From Garcia nutans (Eukaryota > Streptophyta > Magnoliopsida > Malpighiales > Euphorbiaceae): a stretch of DNA of 64,000 nt. The stretch spans positions 53,979,001 through 54,043,000 of the forward strand of contig CANTUV010000033.1 of NCBI GenBank assembly GCA_947685225.1. The letters run 5' to 3'. The notes under the pieces are model-generated. The model worked only from the letters and a program-made list of their open reading frames with translations, did not search any database and was not told where the DNA came from. Of the stretch, positions 1-11,943 are shown piece after piece; the stretch's first letter is position 1; every line of letters starts with the position of its first letter. The position numbers were made by a program, and so were the translations under genes.

Positions 1-262
1 TTATATTATTTTGATCATTGATTTCGATATGTTATTTATATTAACAGTAGACTTTTTTCTCAAACTTTTTATATTAAAATGTCAATAAGAAAATATAATT
101 TTAATAATATTATTTAAATTTAAAATAAAAAGTGAATTTGATAATCTATATTTGCAGAATTAATTATATATATATATTTTTAAAAAATTGTAATTTCTTA
201 TTTGTACTATTTATTAATTAATTCTCTCGTGAAATTAAAAAAAAAAGGTAAAACGTTGTAGC
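1..262. repeat. Inverted copy of 40440-40700
   Basis: Read on the plus strand, this stretch matches the reverse complement of about 40440-40700 with few changes. Shared landmarks are a run meaning 'ctcaaactttttat', a stretch reading 'aaaaagtgaatttgataatc', and 'gtactatttattaatta'. No coding capacity is visible. It ends just where the direct repeat with 44690 onward begins. It may be a small mobile element or the breakpoint of an inversion; the sequence does not decide. Confidence 0.75.
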
Positions 263-1109
263 CTATGTTTTGTAAAGCCAAACCTAAGACTCAAACATTA
301 AAATCCAACCTTCTACTTTTTTTTGTATTGAATTGTGAATTTATGATCAAGTCGGACTTATAGAATCTTGATTTTTCCATTCTAAATATTGTCTATTTTA
401 TGAAAGTTATTTTTTATTTTAATTGACTATCTTATTTTAATATTTCCCTTTTTACTAAAATTAGTAAAAATAAATATTAACTTTAAAATAATACTTCATC
501 CTCTTAAAATATGTCCTTTTAAAAAAATTAATTTTGTTTCAATTTATAAAAAATGAATTAGTTATTATTTTTTTATTTTATCCTTATCCTTCTTATATTG
601 ACTCCATGATCGTTAATTTATATATTTTATGAAATATATAATTAAGTTATTATATATTTTTAAAATTAAGATAATCTTATTTGGGAAAAAAAAGATAATC
701 TTATACTTCATTTCATTTAATTAAATAACTTTTTAAAATTTTATTTTTATTATAAAATATTTAACATTCAATAATATTAAGATAAATTTTTAATATTATT
801 CATTAATTTATTTTTTATACTTAATATCATTATTAATAATAATGGAGTATAAATATTAAAAAATTATTAATTAAAAGTAAATTGATAATTTTATTTAATC
901 TTTTAATATGAATAAATTTTTTTAAAAAAATCGTTTAAAATGAATTAGAGGGCGTAATTTTTATATAAAAAAAATACAAATAATGGATGTTTTAAAGGAC
1001 AATGATTATAAAATAAATTTAAATTTATAAATTTGTTCGGAGTTGGTTGAGAATTTTGCTTGAAGTCTGAAGATGGAAGAGAGTAATGGAAGAGAGTACA
1101 AATACTAAG

Positions 1110-1412
1110 GAGGTTGTCCCACCCATGCTGGTTAAAAAACCATAAAAGGACAAACGTGATCACAGTGCCATTACCACGTGGTTTATTAAGAAAAGCGAAA
1201 TACAGCCACGTCAGTCGTCGCACGTAGCGGTTCTCGTGAATTGATAGTGACCATTGCTCCGCGATGTCCCGGCTTTTTTTTTTTAATCAAAGTGTGGTCA
1301 TGTGACGTCGAAATTTGGAAAAACGTGTCCTCTTTCTGCCACGTGTTTAGACTCGGCAAACTGTCCGCAAACACAAGCCATCTTCCAATCATGGATCATC
1401 ACGTAACAGATT
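1110..1412. promoter_or_regulatory. G-box/ACGT-rich conserved segment, copy A
   Basis: A GC-richer island within about 75% AT surroundings, dense in ACGT cores: 'ccacgtgg' near 1175, 'gccacgtcagtcgtcg' near 1207, 'gccacgtgtttagac' near 1338 and 'atcacgtaacag' near 1398. CACGTG/ACGTG are the known binding cores of plant bZIP and bHLH factors (ABRE, G-box). The segment is the best-conserved part of the block repeated at 46060-46350 and, in part, at 57838-57965. No start codon or open frame follows it. A regulatory role is inferred from motif density and relative conservation only. Confidence 0.45.
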
Positions 1413-1729
1413 TTTCTCGCCATTGATATATTAAACTAAATCATTCATTGTTATATATTATTTGTTTTATAAATTATATTTTTACAATTCAGCTGTAATA
1501 AAAAATTTCTCTATTAAATTTTATCACAATTACATATTTATAGAACAAATTTAAAATTTTCTTTAACTCTTAATCCATGTAAAAAGCTTTTATGAATATA
1601 ATTCTTTTTAATAAATATTAAAATTGTACTATATACGATATATATAATATGAGACGAATTTGCCCGTTAAGATCAAATTTCACAAATATTCATCTGTATG
1701 TGTGGAATGTTACTTCATGGCTATTGTAA

Positions 1730-2150
1730 TTTTTAGATGAAAGATGTGAAGATAAAGGAAATTTTAATGCTATAAAAAAATTTTTTTTTTAATTGAAAAT
1801 ATTTTAAATAAGTTTAATTATTTATAAAGTTTATTTTTAATATTTTTTTAAAAATTAGTAATATTATTTTGATGGTGTATGAGGATGTAGACAAAATTGA
1901 TAAAATCTCATTAAATTTTAGTGTTCTCTTTATTAATTATTTAATAGCTATTTTTTATATATTTGTGGTGGTATTTTTGTGCTAGTGATTATATATTTAA
2001 AAAAAATTTATCTAAAGAAAGACTTAGTATTTAAAAATGTCTACTGTGATCCATCTTTATTTTCTGAAATTTTTTTTTGTATAATTATTAGTGCAATTAT
2101 GTATATATTATACATATTATTGGTAGAATATTAATCCAATTTCCACATTA
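1730..2150. repeat. Dispersed repeat, pair of 62930-63245
   Basis: The part from about 1840 to 2145 matches 62930-63240 in the same orientation (shared phrases such as 'attattttgatggtgt' and 'tgctagtgattatat'). The two copies lie at non-corresponding places of blocks A and C, so the unit moved independently of the block duplication. Ends and target duplication could not be set. Confidence 0.5.
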
Positions 2151-3060
2151 TCAAAATAACAACTCCTAATTTGGCCAAAAATAATAATAATCACTCCTAA
2201 CTCATTTTTTAATTTATGTATTGTAAGTATATAAATAATTAATATAAATATTTTATAAATATTTTTACCAAGTAAGGAAAATGATATTCTTTTTCTTCAT
2301 GCTTTTATGTTATTATATTTATGTATTTATTTTATACAAATAAAATCATTGTTTCCTAAGTTCATTTTTATCAATTTTAAAAATATTAAAAAAAAGTATG
2401 TACATGGATAATTAGTTAATACAATTAACATGTTGTTTTTCTTGTAATTAATGTAATGAAACTTTGGAAGGTTTTTCTTTCAAAAACGCCTTTATTTTAT
2501 TTTATTTTTTTGAAATATACTTGCAATAATAAGTTCCTAAACTAATGATATGTGATAAAAAAAAATACAATAATAATTCTTATTCTCATATACGGGGAAG
2601 TAATTATTTTATGCTGGTGTGTAGGTAACAAACGAATTTTTCTTTATTAATTTTACTATAGAGCAAGCTCTTAATTATTAACTCTTTTTCCATAAATTGC
2701 AATTCTATCAGCATGATAAGAAATTAAGTTTTTAAAAGTTAGTGAGAAATATTCATATTTTTAAAAAGTTAAATTTCAAAGTGGAGCATTTAGTCCGTAA
2801 TTACACTTATCTTGTTCGAGTTAATAATTAAGTAGCGACAGGAATGTGGCAACAAGTAATTGTCAATATTCTTTGGACGTATAAAATTTATGATTTTTGG
2901 CAGTATGGTCACAAAGGTAATGACAAGTTGTCCTTTTCGCCTTTGAATTTTTTGGACGGACCATAAATTAGATGAAACCTTTAACTTTCACTAAAGATTT
3001 TATATAGCGATATTAAAGATTTTATATTTGGACGCACCTACTGGTTGTGCTCAACAACTC

Positions 3061-3087
<27 letters not shown>
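3061..3087. repeat. TA microsatellite
   Basis: Uninterrupted run of about 13 TA dinucleotides in non-coding DNA. Confidence 0.9.
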
Positions 3088-3091
<4 letters not shown>

Positions 3092-4046
3092 ACTCGCTAA
3101 GATTGTCTCACGTTATTTTAAAGATATGTACGTATTCTAATTTCTATTAGTTATTATATATTTTAATAAAATAATAAATTTAATATTTTAATAAATTTAA
3201 TTTAAAATTTAAAAATTGAGATATAAATATTTTGAAAATGAAAGAAAATATATGAGGAAAGAAAATATTCTAATCTTAATATAGAGCATAAATATAAAAA
3301 TGACACATACTAATTAAAAAAAGACAGTATTTTAAAATGACACAAACTAATTTCAAACGGTAAAATATCTTATCAAAAAATATGAAAAGATAGCATTGCT
3401 AAATAATAAGGGTCAAACTTAATCAGTAAAAAATTTTAAATGTCCTGCTATCTATTTAAATTGCAAAATAAATTATTTTTTAAATTATTTTTAATTTTTT
3501 GAATCTAAATTATTGTATTTAATTTTTTACTATAAGAAAATAGTATAATAATTTTAAGAATTATATTTTATTATAAAAATAATAATAGTAAACAATAAAA
3601 ATTTTATAATAATAATAAAGCACAATAAATACAAAATGATATGAAAGTAATGAAATTTAAAAGTAAGGATGATAAAAAGATGAAAAGCAAATTAACAAAA
3701 GACAAAATAGAAAGAATAATATAAATTTTATTGTCCATCTATAATTAACTAACCTTTTTATTTAAATTATAAGAATATATATAATGATTTTATTAATTTT
3801 TTTTTGAATTTTAATGCGTTTTATTAATAATATTTATGAAAAATTATATACTCGCTCAATTATATTGTATCCTATTTTCAATTAAATAACTATTTATAAT
3901 AACGAAATTAAGGGGTTATAAAAGATCGGACGACTCTCGACGGCCAGAAGGAGAAGTATATATCACGCCGACTACTCTTCATGGGATCCCCCCCTTTGGG
4001 CTATTGTTTTGCTGAGTCTTCAATTCCTCGCTCGATTTTATTTTTT

Positions 4047-4092
4047 TTAATATATTTTGACAAAACGACGACATTTTGTCAAAATATATTAA
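4047..4092. repeat. Perfect 19-bp inverted repeat with 8-nt loop
   Basis: Left arm 4047-4065 and right arm 4074-4092 are exact reverse complements; the loop 4066-4073 reads cgacgaca. The hairpin lies in a less AT-rich stretch (3920-4230) that looks leader-like but carries no credible gene. The function is unknown. Confidence 0.8.
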
Positions 4093-4951
4093 TTTTTTTA
4101 ATTTATCTTGGTGAAATAAAAATTAATCTACCTAGCAAAGAGAGAGGCAAGGAGAAAAGGAGCAGAGGAGTGCAGCCGGCCACCACCCACTCCAAGTCTT
4201 TATCGAATCGGAGTTTGTTAATTTTTTTTTTCCCTCGAAAAATTTCTGATTTTGTCACTGGATATTCACATATATATATATATATTATAAAATTTAATAA
4301 ATCGCACGCTTTTTTTTTTAACATAATCGCGCAGTAGTAAGGGATAAGATTTTAAGTATTATTTATAAGGACTGATAATCATTTTATGAATTATAATAAT
4401 GTCCTTTGATTTATACCTCAATTATGAAAAGTACTCCATTGAAAAGAAATAAAAGAAGATGCTCGTACTCTTACCATTCTGTGGACATGTGATGATATTA
4501 TGTGGAAACTAGGGTTGCCAATTGCCATAGCTATCTCAACTTCATTGTCCTGCAATTATTATTTATTTATTTTTTTGACTGATCAATTATTATTTATTTT
4601 TATTTATAAATGCGTACAAAATGTCTGATCAATAATGATCCATCATCCTTATCTCTTCAATGATGTAACTCCTTGAATTTTTTAAATTTTCTAAAATTTT
4701 TTCCTTAAAAAATTTTTTTCCCTGAAGCTGCTTAATTATATACTATTACTCTAAAACGACGAAATTATATATCTCCATTTCCTTGCGAATTTTGCCCCAC
4801 CGTTTATTTGGCATATATACAATAACGTTATCTCTACTTACAGTAAATATTGTCTAATTTTCAATATTATATAAATATATATATTTTACTATATATTTAA
4901 AAAGATCAATTCTAAAAATTAGTTTATAAAATTAAAAAATTTATTTATATA

Positions 4952-5227
4952 TTTTTTTCGTCCCATAAAAATTATTTATTTTTTTTATAAATTTTAAAAA
5001 AATTCAATTAATACTTTAACAATTTATATATTTTTTATTTTTACTATTATTCATATATTTATTTTATCTTAAAAATAGTTTAAACTATTATTAATTTTTT
5101 ATTTAAAATATTTATTTATTAGATAATAAAATAAAAAATAAAAAATAGATTTTATAAATAAAAATAAATAATTATTTTAAAATATTTTAAAATAAAATAG
5201 TAAATAATTTTTATGGGATGAAAAAAA
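4952..5227. mobile_element. Stowaway-like MITE
   Basis: A 276-bp AT-rich element with terminal inverted repeats of about 27 bp. It starts with seven T then 'cgtcccataaaaattattta', and ends with the near-exact complement around 'taaataatttttatgggatg'. It is flanked by TA at 4950-4951 and 5228-5229. The TA target duplication and the 'cgtcccataaaaa' terminus fit Tc1/mariner-derived Stowaway MITEs. It has no coding capacity. It is not visible at the matching place of copy C. Confidence 0.8.
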
Positions 5228-5950
5228 TATTAAATTAATCATATTTTTATATATTATTAGATATAAAATTACTCGCACTTTATAATTAATATAGTAATTT
5301 AAGACTCTCCTTTCTCATTGCCACTTGACAAACATATAAAAATCACTATCTTAACTATTAATAGGATAGTTTAAACACTATTCGAGTAAGGTAAGGATAA
5401 GGTTGCGAGCTATGTTAAATTTTTTATATTATTTTTTTATTAATATAGATTTAAGAGTATTAACCATAAACAACACTAGTTTATAAAATTGGAAGCCTAA
5501 ATCTATATTAAGTATGTCAAATTTTTATATTTTTTTAGATATAAAATTAGGCATACTTTATCATTAATAGAATAATCCAACAAATTTTACATTCAATTAT
5601 TTGTGTTGAAAAATAATAGCTAACAACAATATTTACTTACACATTTTAACAATATATTACTAAATCTTTTACCATGTATATAATATTATCCAAAGATTTT
5701 ACTACGAGAGAGCATCTTGTACATATATAAGTGGTGTTTCTGCTAAATTATTAACAAGATCATGTTTTTCTATTAAAATTTTAAATTAATGAGTTTATAT
5801 TTTATATTTTCAGAATTTATAATATGCATCTGCATTACATAAAATATTTCTTGGCAAAAATAAAAAAAAAACAATAATGACACACTTTATAAAATTCAAT
5901 ATTCTAATTGATGAAAAATATAATTATTATCCATGCATAGAATATAGAAT

Positions 5951-5978
5951 CCCCCCCCCCCCCCCCAAAAAAAAAAAA
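5951..5978. repeat. Homopolymer pair C16-A12
   Basis: Sixteen C followed directly by twelve A. Such a C run is rare in this base composition. Its length may be affected by assembly or sequencing error. Confidence 0.85.
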
Positions 5979-6550
5979 GGAAGCAAAAAATACATATACA
6001 TTACTCTCAATATATATATATATATGTTTTTTTTTGGGAGATATACTCATTTGTTGTCTGTCTATAAGAGCAACTGAGGCTTTTCTTTCTCGGTTTCTCC
6101 CAACAATTTTTTTTTATGGGAATAATTGTTTTTCATTGTGTGAGACATATGTAATTTGTAGAGTATTTTTGAGACATATGTAATTTGTAGAATAGTTACA
6201 GAAAAAAGAAAGATAAAAAAAAACTAAAAAAAATGAGAGAAAGTGTATGAATCCACCCTTTCAAGCTTCATACATTAGTGTTATCTGCCAGACTGCCATG
6301 CATTGTGGTGATGGGAGTAGACCAAAAATCTTATAAAAAGCGCTGTTGTTGTCTACTTTACCGAATATTCGATTATGATATTCTAATTGTCACAGTTCTT
6401 ACAATTTCTTCACGTTTTATTAAATCTCCCTCTGCTCTGTCATTTTTAATTATTTCAGGCGATGACCACTTCATATCCATCATGCTTACCAAACCATTAT
6501 TCATTTTGGTAGGATGTATATATGAATATTTTTTGTTTTTATCCAATACA

Positions 6551-7028
6551 AAAATTCATTATTTTATTTTTACTCCATTAAAGTGTAGAGCAGATGGAAT
6601 TCTGATATGCCTATACGTGAATCATGATTTCATTTTTTTATTTCTCAATCATTAATTTAAAGCATTTGATTAAGGTAAAAATTGTATTAAATAATGTACC
6701 AAATAATTAGGATTTAGATCTCACGTATCCCAATCAAAACCAAAAATTACAAAATAATGATTGATAATTTATGATAATTATATCAAATTTTGTTATAATA
6801 AACAAATATATATATACATATATATTTGAAGCCAATTAATTAAAATGGAAGATTATATTTTTTTATAGTGTAATTCTGTTTGTTATTTATAGTAAAATAC
6901 ACATTTTATTATTTAAATATTTTTTTAAAAAAGTGAAATTTTAATATTTATTTTAATTTTTGATTCAAAAAGAAAAAGCAAAAAATGAGAAATTATAGTA
7001 TATTTAGATTTTATAACCACACGCACAC

Positions 7029-7065
<37 letters not shown>

Positions 7066-9404
7066 AGATGTTTTGGTCTTTTTCTCATTTACTTAATGAA
7101 AAATTATTTTAAGCATGAAGACTTTTTTATTTTTTATTTTTTAAACAAATACGAGGAATCATATAATTTATTTTTTAAAAAATAAATAGACTTGTTAATT
7201 TAATTAAGTATGAAAAATTAAATAATAAGATATTTTTTATACTTCTCATACATATTGTATGTCATCAACAGAAATAAAAGGTCTGAATAAGCAACTTTAA
7301 TTAAATATAATTATGAAAAAATTTAAAATATCAATATAGCAATTTATTTTCAAATCATAATATAAAATTATAAAGAACGATATATTTAGTAATGTTTCAG
7401 GCAACAAACTGTTCACCCAAAATAGTATGAAAGTTTAGAGTTTTCACTTCATGACCTCTTCTCCTTTGTTGAAAGTTATTTTTAATGGCGAATCCCATAA
7501 TCATAATATTTATAATCATAATCATAATATTTAAGGCTTGAAATATTAGCAAAATAATTCTGTTAATTTGGACCTGTCAGAAAATATTACAATCTTATTA
7601 ACTTCGACCTGATCTGATATTCTACCTCCAATGTTAAATTTTTGTCGCATAGTAATAAATTTTTAAGTTACTAATTTAAATTATTAAAATTTTAATTTAA
7701 TGTAATTTTTGTATTGGAATTATTAAATTAATTTTATATTTTATTACCTGAATATAAATTTTTACTATTATTTTAGGCAAGATTAGTACTCTCTCTCTCT
7801 ATATACATATACATTCACTAGAAAAAAGCATTAAAAAGATTTTGTTTACGTGTCCCGCGCATTAACTAAGTAGATTAAATTAAGAAATTATATAAAATCC
7901 TATTGGGTCATGGGAGATGGTGATAATGATTCAACACTGTAACAGTTGGTGGCCATATTAATCTATAAGATTCGATTAGTGGCTATCAATGTTTGAGGAT
8001 GATTTTCTTTTTTGTTTTTGGATAATTTTATGTGGTTTTATACTCAATTTTTTTAGTTACCCATAAACCGGCTATTGTGCCGATGCAACCGATGAACAGA
8101 GGATACTATAGACTATTATATAATTATTTGCTGAAGACAATAAGACGAACAGGTCAATTTTTTGACATTCTTATATATGCAACTACTAAAAATAAATCAA
8201 CAAAGATATTAATACTGTAATAATCTATAAAATGATAGGAAATAATTAATGAAATTATTATGCATTTTTATTAATTATATATGGTTAAAAAATATTTAAA
8301 AATTTAATCTAAAATTTAAGTGAGAGTAATATATTTTTTTTACCAGTAAATTTTAGAGATTTATGTCAATTTTTATTTTACTATAATTTTTTTTACCATT
8401 TCATAAGTGAGTTTTAATTTTATATATTTAAAAATTATCAAGAATTTTGAAAAAGAATAATTAAAAAATTAAATGTAAGCAAAGAATATTAATTGAGTTT
8501 AACAGACTATAGATATACAATTTTAATTGGTTAATCGAGTTGAATAATATTTTGTTAATAAAAATTGAAATTGTGATAAAAAAAATAAAAAAATATTAAA
8601 TATTTAGATGTAATTAGCTAATTATAAAATCATAAGAATTACGTGATAGTGTAGAGAGGTGTCCATCCTTGCCAGGCCTCACAAACATATGTGGGGCCCA
8701 CCAAATATCAAATCATTATTTATTGGGTACCGCCAAAAACTATTATTATGATAAAGACTCGTTGAAGCACGTGGTGCATACAAATGTTCGATGCAGATTG
8801 AGTCGTACAGTTTGTAACATTTTCATCTCCAATTAATTCCAAATGGCTAATTGCACGTGTTCAATTTCTAATGGCTTGAAATCTATGAAAATCTTAAGAG
8901 ACACATTTATTATATAAACAAAATTATTATATATAAACTAATTCTGCCAAAATAAAATACGTTGGCGAATGTCAATAAATATGTATATTTTTAATTATTA
9001 AAATAAACATAGACATCTAAATTTAATTATTCAATATAATTTTTCTTATTATATAATAATACATACATATAGGTACAACGACACCAATAATAAAATATAA
9101 TTATGAAATATAACAATTTTCATAAATTGAAAAAAAAAACGAGTTTTATACACTGTGCATCTATACACGTGTTAAAATATATTAACTATATTATTGTCAT
9201 TTTTGGGGTAATGAAATTTTTATTATCTTATCTATTTTATTTTTATCAAATTAAATAATAGTAATAAAAATAATCCATCCATGTTAATGAAATTTCCATT
9301 ATCTAATCTATTTTATTTAAATAAAAAAATAAAAATAATCTATTTCTATTCTGATTCCCATGCTAAACCAAACAGCACCTTAATATGTTTTTAGCCAAGC
9401 ATAG
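6551..9404. other. Intergenic, no gene seen
   Basis: AT-rich sequence with no credible coding region. It holds a GT/TA compound microsatellite at about 7021-7066 and a short GC-richer stretch at 8640-8880 with 'gtggggcccacc' and 'agcacgtggtgc' motifs. Positions 9160-9385 resemble the end of a MITE ('gctaaaccaaacagcacc' at the right side), but no matching inverted end was found. Confidence 0.6.
7021..7066. repeat. Compound (GT)n(TA)n microsatellite
   Basis: Roughly twelve GT followed by six or seven TA units, preceded by a short ACAC stretch that could pair with the GT run. Confidence 0.9.
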
Positions 9405-9739
9405 TGTTACTGACGGATTCCGTGACCGTGTGAGGCTATTATAAGAGAACGTGCATGCTGTGTTTCAACTTCCATGGGTTGAGACGGCTTAGCGTTTAAG
9501 GCGTTGTTATGCCCTTGTGGCCTTTACTCCACGCAAAGTCTGCGTGCAGGCGGAGTACTGTGCTGCAGGGACAACTGGTCGGGAGCTGGGTCGCTCCCCT
9601 GATGAGTCAATGGCAGGGCGAAACCAGTGTGGTACAGTATGGCAAGGCTTGCCCCAGAGCAGGAATATGGCCAGAGGGGCAAGGCTCTCGGGGCGCCTCA
9701 CAGGCGCAGTTCTACGCAAGACTCTAGGCCCGTGACACA
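9405..9739 (+). repeat. 5' LTR of the TRIM-like element
   Basis: 335 bp, starting TG and ending CA directly before the primer binding site. Its first 160 bp recur with about 90% identity at 10010-10165. Most of it recurs reversed at 10165-10468. Confidence 0.8.
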
Positions 9740-9752
9740 TGGTATCAGAGCC
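9740..9752 (+). other. Primer binding site (tRNA-Met type)
   Basis: The sequence 'tggtatcagagcc' immediately follows the LTR end. TGGTATCAGAGC is the usual plant initiator-tRNA-Met complement in LTR elements. The same motif occurs in the copia element at 27853 and, on the minus strand, in the element at 22517-24357. Confidence 0.85.
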
Positions 9753-10164
9753 GACTCGCTGCACGTTTGGTGCCCACCCGGCTAAACGCGTGGTCCAGGT
9801 GTCCCAAGAGGAGGTGGACAGCCTGTGTCTTGTCTCCATGCGGTGTCGGAGCAATGGTTCGGCCTTAGGCACCGTGAGTGAATATGGAGCAAGCTTAGCC
9901 AGGGTAGTGCCAGACACGTGGGTTGAGGTGGGGGCGTAAAGCGAGTGCGGTCCAAGGGCGAGTCGTTCTCCCCGGCACGAGAACGTGCCGCAGTTTGAGT
10001 GGGGGAGAATGTCACGGACGGATTCCGTGATCGTGTGAGACTATTATAAAGGAACGTGTCTGCTGTGTTTCAACCTCCATGGGTTCGGACGGCTTAGCGT
10101 TTAAGGCGTTGTTATGCCCTCGTGGCCTGTACTCCACGCAAAGCCTGTGTGTAGGCGGGGTACT

Positions 10165-10468
10165 GACTCTTGCACAGTACTGCACCCGTGCGGCGTCCCG
10201 AGAGCCTTGCCCCTCTGGCCATATCCCTGCTCTGGGGCCATCTTTGCCATACCGTACCACACTGGTTTCGCCCTGCCATGGGCTCATCAGGGGAGCGGCC
10301 CAGCTCCCGACCAGTTGTCTCTGCGATACAGTACCCCGCCTACACGCAGACTTTGCGTGGAGTACAGGCCACGATGGCATAACAACGCCTTAAACGCTAA
10401 GCCATCCTAATCTATAGAGGTTGAAACACAACAGGCACGTTCCTTTATAATGGAATCCGTCCGTGACG
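10165..10468 (-). repeat. Inverted LTR copy
   Basis: Reads as the reverse complement of the LTR at 9405-9739. It lacks about a dozen bases at the LTR 3' end and a short piece near the LTR start. Together with 10010-10165 it forms a hairpin able to fold over more than 150 bp. Confidence 0.8.
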
Positions 10469-10470
10469 AT

Positions 10471-10720
10471 AGACTGTAAATAAGGGAAAACTTATTCATT
10501 TCATTTAAGTATATGATTAAACTAATTAGTCATTAATGATTCTGAATAAAAAGTACTAATACTGGATAAACTTTTTTTTTTTCTGCAAAAGATGTTTTTA
10601 TATTTTTCTTTGAACTATTAATGATGTTTTTATATATTATTAAAGACTTATTGACAAAGAAAATCTATTTTTATTTTGAAAATTATAATAAATTATTTTA
10701 TCATAACAAAAGTTTTCTTT
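10471..10720. repeat. Duplicated segment, pair of 15436-15830
   Basis: Both copies begin 'agactgtaaataag' and share 'tactaatactggataa', a 'gcaaaa.atgtttttat' stretch, and 'aaattattttatcataa' at the right. Copy one lies directly right of the TRIM-like element and copy two directly right of the GC-rich island at 15205. The duplication is partial and diverged. Confidence 0.65.
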
Positions 10721-11843
10721 CTTTCTTTATTCTCATTTATTGAGAGATTTATATTTTAGAGTAATGTTAAATATATTAAATTAATTTAAATTAAAAATGG
10801 TTATATATTAATTATATTAAAAAAATTATTTTAATTTTATATTTATTATTAAAATATAAAAATAATAATAATTATTATTTTTATATTTATATTAATTATA
10901 TTAAAAAATAATTATTTTAAAAATAAATATTAAAATAAATATTTTTTAAATATTAAAATAATTATTTTTTTAATATAATTAATATATAAAATATTTTTAC
11001 TTCGACTCAATTCAATATATATAATATTTTTGTGTACTTTGTATACAATACAATGAATTCAACTCACAAGCTATTTTTATTTCAGCCAACGGCCCAAATT
11101 GGATTACGTACTATTATGATTTCCCCATGCATTTTTTGTCCTTATACGTCTAACCTGATTTTATGTGCCTCATCCACCTTAAAAAAAAAAAGAAAAGAAA
11201 AAAAAAAGTGAAATTTAATTATTTTTTTAATTTATCTTTGCCATCAAATATAATATTCAATTTTAGCATACACCTTGAATTTTTCCAATTCATACTTTTT
11301 ACTTTTTTTTATTTATTATACTTATACTACTTATTTTATGTGAATATATATTTTAATAATTAATAAATAGTATTAATTTGTTAGTAATTTCTAATTTACT
11401 CATATATTCGATAAATTTAATAAGATGACATCATTAATATCCTGAAAGAGAATATAAAATTACATATCCTCATTTGTCTAAAAAAATAAAATTTCAAAGT
11501 AAATTAATAATAAAAACAAAATCAAGTGAATTAATAATAAAAATAAAATCAAGTGAATCCCATGTAATTTATAATAATAATTATTATTATGATAATAATG
11601 ATAAGTAATCAGCTGGGTAGTTCATTTGTCATTATTTTTAATTAATAGGATAGAAATTTGATCCCTATAAAAATATATTTCGACAAGCTTTTTAAAATAA
11701 AAAGAAATTGATAATAATGATAAGTACTATTTCACAAAGCAGATTGAAAAATATCACATGAATCATATCAGCATACAGTTGCAAGGGTAATTGAGGTAAA
11801 ATAATGGATTCCAATAATGGATTCCAAATGGGTCTGAAATCTC
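10721..11843. other. Upstream region of the intact gene
   Basis: AT-rich non-coding sequence. Near the gene there is a 13-bp tandem repeat 'aataatggattcc' at about 11799-11826. No other regulatory element can be named with confidence. Confidence 0.5.
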
Positions 11844-11851
11844 TATATAAA
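11844..11851 (+). promoter_or_regulatory. TATA box of intact BSP-like gene
   Basis: TATATAAA within 'ctctatataaaccc', about 100 bp before the start codon. The same core and flanks occur before the second and third copies (22222 and 37665), so this is a conserved family core promoter. Confidence 0.8.
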
Positions 11852-11943
11852 CCCCTCAGTAGAGTAACACTTGAAGCATCACACACTTCTCTCTTCTTCT
11901 TATTTGATAGCTTTGATTGCAATTACTCTCTCCTGCAATACCA

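Larger units (their letters stand above)
263..6550. repeat. Flanking duplicated block, copy A
   Basis: Long non-coding AT-rich block repeated in the same orientation elsewhere in the window. Positions 263-1620 match about 44690-46620 (copy B). Large parts of 740-6500 match about 56600-64000 (copy C). Landmarks shared with C include 2400-2480 with 58385-58460, 2690-2890 with 59055-59250, 4370-4520 with 61690-61850, 5600-5830 with 63288-63530 and 6100-6510 with 63575-63960. The order is preserved, but each copy has its own insertions. No gene is recognisable inside; open frames here are short and not conserved between copies. Confidence 0.85.
9405..10468 (+). mobile_element. TRIM-like LTR element with inverted second LTR
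   Basis: A GC-rich island in AT-rich DNA. The order is: LTR 9405-9739 beginning TGTTACTGACGG; a tRNA-Met-type primer binding site 'tggtatcagagcc' at 9740; a 270-bp non-coding interior; a purine tract 'agtgggggagaa' ending at 10009; the first half of a second LTR 10010-10165; and then an inverted LTR copy 10165-10468 ending ccgtccgtgacg. The flanks carry ATAG at 9401-9404 and 10469-10472, a likely target duplication around the whole composite. There is no gag or pol. Size, PBS and PPT fit a TRIM-type non-autonomous LTR element; the inverted 3' end is unusual. Open frames inside are by-products of the GC content. Confidence 0.8.

Noticed and set aside
1241..1426. A 61-codon frame under the G-box cluster as a small peptide gene
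   Set aside because: The frame is not preserved in copies B or C, and the ACGT motifs explain the conservation better.
3981..4337. A 118-codon open frame in the leader-like segment of block A
   Set aside because: Composition is low complexity, no domain is visible, and the frame is not kept in copy C. Better explained as non-coding.
9507..10410. Several overlapping open frames on both strands in the GC-rich island
   Set aside because: They follow from high GC and few stops in the LTRs of the TRIM-like element. They overlap in five frames and repeat with the LTR copies.
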